6,762 nucleotides of DNA. Source: Thermoleophilia bacterium. GTDB taxonomy: Bacteria > Actinomycetota > Thermoleophilia > Gaiellales > SKUG01. A model generated the notes under the pieces. It had not been told where the DNA came from, searched no databases, and worked only from the letters and a program-made list of their open reading frames with translations. The stretch covers positions 1-6,762 of the forward strand of contig JAOPYU010000002.1 in NCBI GenBank assembly GCA_025964455.1, given 5' to 3'. Shown piece after piece: positions 4,316-6,762 of the stretch (within the stretch, counting starts at the first letter, position 1; each line of letters starts with the position of its first letter). Both the position numbers and the translations under genes were made by a program.

Positions 4316-5614
4316 TCAGTCGCGGAGGGCGCTCGGGCCGAAGCGGCGGTCCATGCGCTCCCAGAGGGCGGCCTGGACCTGCTCGCGGACCTGCTCGACC
4401 TCGATGCGCTCGAGCACGTCGGCGTAGAAGCCGCGCACGATCTCGCGGACGGCCTCGTCCTTCGGGATGCCGCGCGCCTGCAGGTAGAACAGCTGCTCGG
4501 CGTCGATCTTGCTCGTCGTCGAGGCGTGCGTGCAGCGCACGTCGTTCGCCTCGATCGTCAGGCCCGGCACGCTGTCGGCGTGGGCGCCACTCTGCAGGAT
4601 CAGGTTCCGGTTGTTCTGGAACGCGTCCGTGCCCTGGGCACCCTTGGCCACGGCGATCATCCCGCGCCACACCGCGTGCGCCTTCTCGTCGAGCACGCCC
4701 TTGAAGAACAGGTCGCTGGTCGCGTTGCGTGCGTTGTGCAGCTGGTACGTGTCGTAGTCCATCTGCTGCGTGCCGTCGACGAAGTAGGCACCGGTCAGCT
4801 TCACGTTGGAGCCGGCACCGTCCAGGTGCGCCTCCATGCGGCTCTTGCCCATCGAGGCCCCGAGGCCGACGGCGCTCCAGTCAACGTTGGCGTCGCGGTC
4901 GGTGATGACGCGGTGCGTGGCGAAGTGCTGCACCGGCATCGCGTAGTCCTGCACGGTGACGTAGTGCAGGCGCGAGTTGGGACCCGCCACCAGCTCGACG
5001 ACGGCGTTGGAGAAGCCGCTCTGGTCGGCGTCGACGGACGAGAACTCCTCGACGAAGGTCGCCTCGGCGCCCTCCTCGAGGACCACCAGCACGCGCCAGT
5101 TCACGGAGCCGCCGGCCGTCATGACGACGTCGGCGCGGAACGGCAGGTCGACCTTGGTGTTGCGCGGGACGTAGAGGAACACGCCGCCCGCGAGGTTCTT
5201 GGTGTTGAGGTCGACGAACTTGTCGTCCGGCGAATCACCCACCGGCACGACGGAGCCGAGGTGTCGCTCCACGAGCGCGGTGTGCTGCAGCGCTGCCTCG
5301 AGCAGCGGTGCGAACACGACGCCGTCCGGGAGTTCGCCGGTCTCGAGGCGGGTGGTCACGCTGTTGACGTGCGTGACCTCGCCGGCGACGTCGGTCGACG
5401 CCGTGAGGGCCGCGGCGATGCGCTCGCGAACGAGCTCGTCGTCGGCCGCGGCCGAGTAGTTCGGCACGGTGTCGAGGTCGACGCCGCGCAGCTTGGTGAA
5501 GCGCCAGTACTCGTCCTTGCGGGTCGGCATCGGCGCACGCTCGAACGCGGACGCGCCGTCGTCTCGAAGCTTCGCGAGGACCGGTGAATCGGTGACCATG
5601 GTCGCAGTCATCAT
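4316..5614 (-). CDS. sufD: Fe-S cluster assembly scaffold protein SufD
   Basis: The 432-residue protein is a normal length for SufD. SufD pairs with SufB and the ATPase SufC to build Fe-S clusters from SufS-derived sulfur in the cytosol. The N-terminal helical part includes the DEYWRFTKL box (34-42) typical of SufD. The middle is beta-helix, with [13 protein letters not shown] (147-159, compare VPPGV in SufB) and [16 protein letters not shown] (278-293). The C-terminal segment has [25 protein letters not shown] (described as 359-383, His363 corresponding in position to the functionally important His360 of E. coli SufD), then [18 protein letters not shown] (387-404). ATG at 5614 overlaps the sufB stop as ATGA, and GGGAG lies 6 nt upstream. 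The two genes are thus co-transcribed and probably translationally coupled. Other in-frame ATGs at 5611 and 5599 are less well placed. Confidence 0.97.
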   Translation of the reverse strand: MMTATMVTDSPVLAKLRDDGASAFERAPMPTRKDEYWRFTKLRGVDLDTVPNYSAAADDELVRERIAAALTASTDVAGEVTHVNSVTTRLETGELPDGVVFAPLLEAALQHTALVERHLGSVVPVGDSPDDKFVDLNTKNLAGGVFLYVPRNTKVDLPFRADVVMTAGGSVNWRVLVVLEEGAEATFVEEFSSVDADQSGFSNAVVELVAGPNSRLHYVTVQDYAMPVQHFATHRVITDRDANVDWSAVGLGASMGKSRMEAHLDGAGSNVKLTGAYFVDGTQQMDYDTYQLHNARNATSDLFFKGVLDEKAHAVWRGMIAVAKGAQGTDAFQNNRNLILQSGAHADSVPGLTIEANDVRCTHASTTSKIDAEQLFYLQARGIPKDEAVREIVRGFYADVLERIEVEQVREQVQAALWERMDRRFGPSALRD

Positions 5615-6762
5615 CCGACGCTCCCTTCCATCTGCAGCAGGATCAGCTTGTTCATCTCGATCGCGTACTCGAGCGGGAGCTCCTTCGTGATCGGCTCGAC
5701 GAAGCCCGACACGATCATGGCGTTCGCCTGCTCCTCCGTCAGCCCACGGCTGCGCAGGTAGAAGAGCTGCTCCTCGTTGACGCGCGTCACCGTCGCCTCG
5801 TGGCCGATCTCGACATCGTCCTCGTCGATCCGGATGTACGGGAAGGTGTCCGTCTGGCTCTCGGGATCGATGATCAGGGCATCGCAGATGACTTGGCTCT
5901 TGGAGCCCGTGGCGCCCGGCTTGACGGCCAGCAGGCCGCGGTAGCTCGAGCGGCCGCCGTCCTTGGAGATCGACTTGCTCGTGATCACCGAGGACGTGTC
6001 AGGCGCCATGTGCGTGATCTTGGCACCGGCGTCCTGGTGCTGTCCCTTGCCGGCGAAGGCGATCGAGAGGACCTCGCCGTGTGCGCGCGCACCCTTGAGC
6101 AGGATGGCGGGGTACTTCATCGTCGTTTTGGAGCCGAGGTTGCCGTCGACCCACTCCATGATCGCGTCCTCGTGCGCCTCGGCGCGCTTGGTGACGAGGT
6201 TGTAGACGTTGTTCGACCAGTTCTGGATCGTCGTGTAGCGGCAGCGGCCGCCCTTCTTGACGATGATCTCGACGACGGCGCTGTGCAGGCTGTCAGTCGA
6301 GTACGTCGGCGCCGTGCAGCCCTCGACGTAGTGGATCGAGGCACCTTCGTCGACGATGATGAGCGTTCGCTCGAACTGGCCCATGTTCTCGGCGTTGATG
6401 CGGAAGTACGCCTGGAGCGGCATCTCCACGTTGACGCCCGGGGGCACGTAGATGAACGAGCCGCCCGACCACACCGCGCTGTTGAGCGCGCTGAACTTGT
6501 TGTCGTTGTGCGGGATCGTCTTGCCGAAGTACTCGCGCACGATCTCGGGGTGCTCGCGCAGGCCCGAATCCATGTCGAGGAAGAGCACGCCTTGCTCCTC
6601 GAGGTCCTCGCGGAGCTTGTGGTAGACGACCTCGGATTCGTACTGCGCGCCGACGCCGGCGAGGAACTTGCGCTCGGCCTCCGGGATGCCGAGGCGATCC
6701 CAGGTGTCCTTGATGTCGTCGGGCAGGTCCTCCCAGGACTTCGCCTGGGTCTCCGTCGGCTT
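5611..6762 (-). CDS. sufB: Fe-S cluster assembly scaffold protein SufB (N-terminus beyond window)
   Basis: The frame is open from the right edge to the TGA at 5611-5613, giving 383 visible residues. Full-length SufB is roughly 470-495, so about 90-110 N-terminal residues are missing. Visible landmarks in order: [19 protein letters not shown] (10-28) and [16 protein letters not shown] (33-48) from the N-terminal region; [12 protein letters not shown] (99-110); [11 protein letters not shown] (144-154), whose Cys149 corresponds to the sulfur-accepting Cys254 of E. coli Suf[15 protein letters not shown] (175-188); [19 protein letters not shown] (180-198 counted from the GTG at 6588); [21 protein letters not shown] near the C-terminus; and [14 protein letters not shown]. 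The E. coli Cys405 position is Leu here. The gene works as the scaffold core with SufC and SufD. sufC is not seen and is presumably upstream. Confidence 0.97.
   Translation of the reverse strand, partial: KPTETQAKSWEDLPDDIKDTWDRLGIPEAERKFLAGVGAQYESEVVYHKLREDLEEQGVLFLDMDSGLREHPEIVREYFGKTIPHNDNKFSALNSAVWSGGSFIYVPPGVNVEMPLQAYFRINAENMGQFERTLIIVDEGASIHYVEGCTAPTYSTDSLHSAVVEIIVKKGGRCRYTTIQNWSNNVYNLVTKRAEAHEDAIMEWVDGNLGSKTTMKYPAILLKGARAHGEVLSIAFAGKGQHQDAGAKITHMAPDTSSVITSKSISKDGGRSSYRGLLAVKPGATGSKSQVICDALIIDPESQTDTFPYIRIDEDDVEIGHEATVTRVNEEQLFYLRSRGLTEEQANAMIVSGFVEPITKELPLEYAIEMNKLILLQMEGSVG
5621..5625 (-). promoter_or_regulatory. Ribosome binding site of sufD inside the sufB end
   Basis: On the minus strand GGGAG lies 6 nt before the sufD ATG at 5614, within the last codons of sufB. 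It supports the 5614 start over the ATGs at 5611 and 5599. Confidence 0.65.

Noticed and set aside
4313..5587. 424-codon open frame on the plus strand
   Set aside because: It mirrors sufD almost exactly and is a Val/His/Asp/Arg-rich antisense shadow. sufD is certain on the other strand.
5576..5599. TDSPV near the start of both SufS and SufD, suggesting a duplicated leader
   Set aside because: The codons differ and similarity stops after five residues, so it is probably chance.

Overview
The window is high-GC DNA (by eye around two thirds G+C or more, with G/C-ending codons). It most likely comes from the chromosome of an actinobacterium. Supporting signs are the suf-type iron-sulfur genes, a double-VOC protein like those of actinobacteria, TANNNT -10 boxes placed directly before start codons (leaderless transcription), and start codons that include GTG. 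A placement near Thermoleophilia (Solirubrobacterales or Patulibacter-like) is a guess from the general look of the SufB and SufS proteins. No mobile element, tRNA, rRNA, CRISPR array or phage gene is visible.

Layout. At the left edge (1-419, minus) is the N-terminal third of a SufS-type cysteine desulfurase. It is divergent, across 65 bp, from a small TPR-like helical-repeat protein (485-952, plus). That gene runs convergently into a TPR lipoprotein (968-1681, minus). A 244-bp divergent region (1682-1925) with one good dyad separates the lipoprotein from a two-domain VOC (glyoxalase-fold) protein (1926-2738, plus). A 145-bp region full of inverted repeats leads to a 106-residue glycine-zipper membrane protein (2884-3204, plus). 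Next is a phosphotransferase of the aminoglycoside/macrolide kinase fold (3245-4192, plus). It converges on sufD across a 123-bp region holding two strong hairpins. The right third (4316-6762, minus) is sufB followed by sufD, overlapping by ATGA; sufB is cut by the window edge.

How the genes work together. SufB and SufD form the Fe-S scaffold with the ATPase SufC. SufC is not in the window and is presumably upstream of sufB, beyond the right edge. SufS supplies persulfide sulfur to the scaffold. Here sufS lies on the same strand as sufBD but about 3.9 kb downstream, behind two hairpins and five unrelated genes, so it must have its own promoter. The middle genes show no clear link to Fe-S assembly or to each other.

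I found no convincing new multi-gene system. The most unusual signals are non-coding: a perfect inverted repeat whose arms are themselves palindromes (4264-4300), and a pair of 15-bp dyads 31 bp apart just before the glycine-zipper gene (2837-2882).
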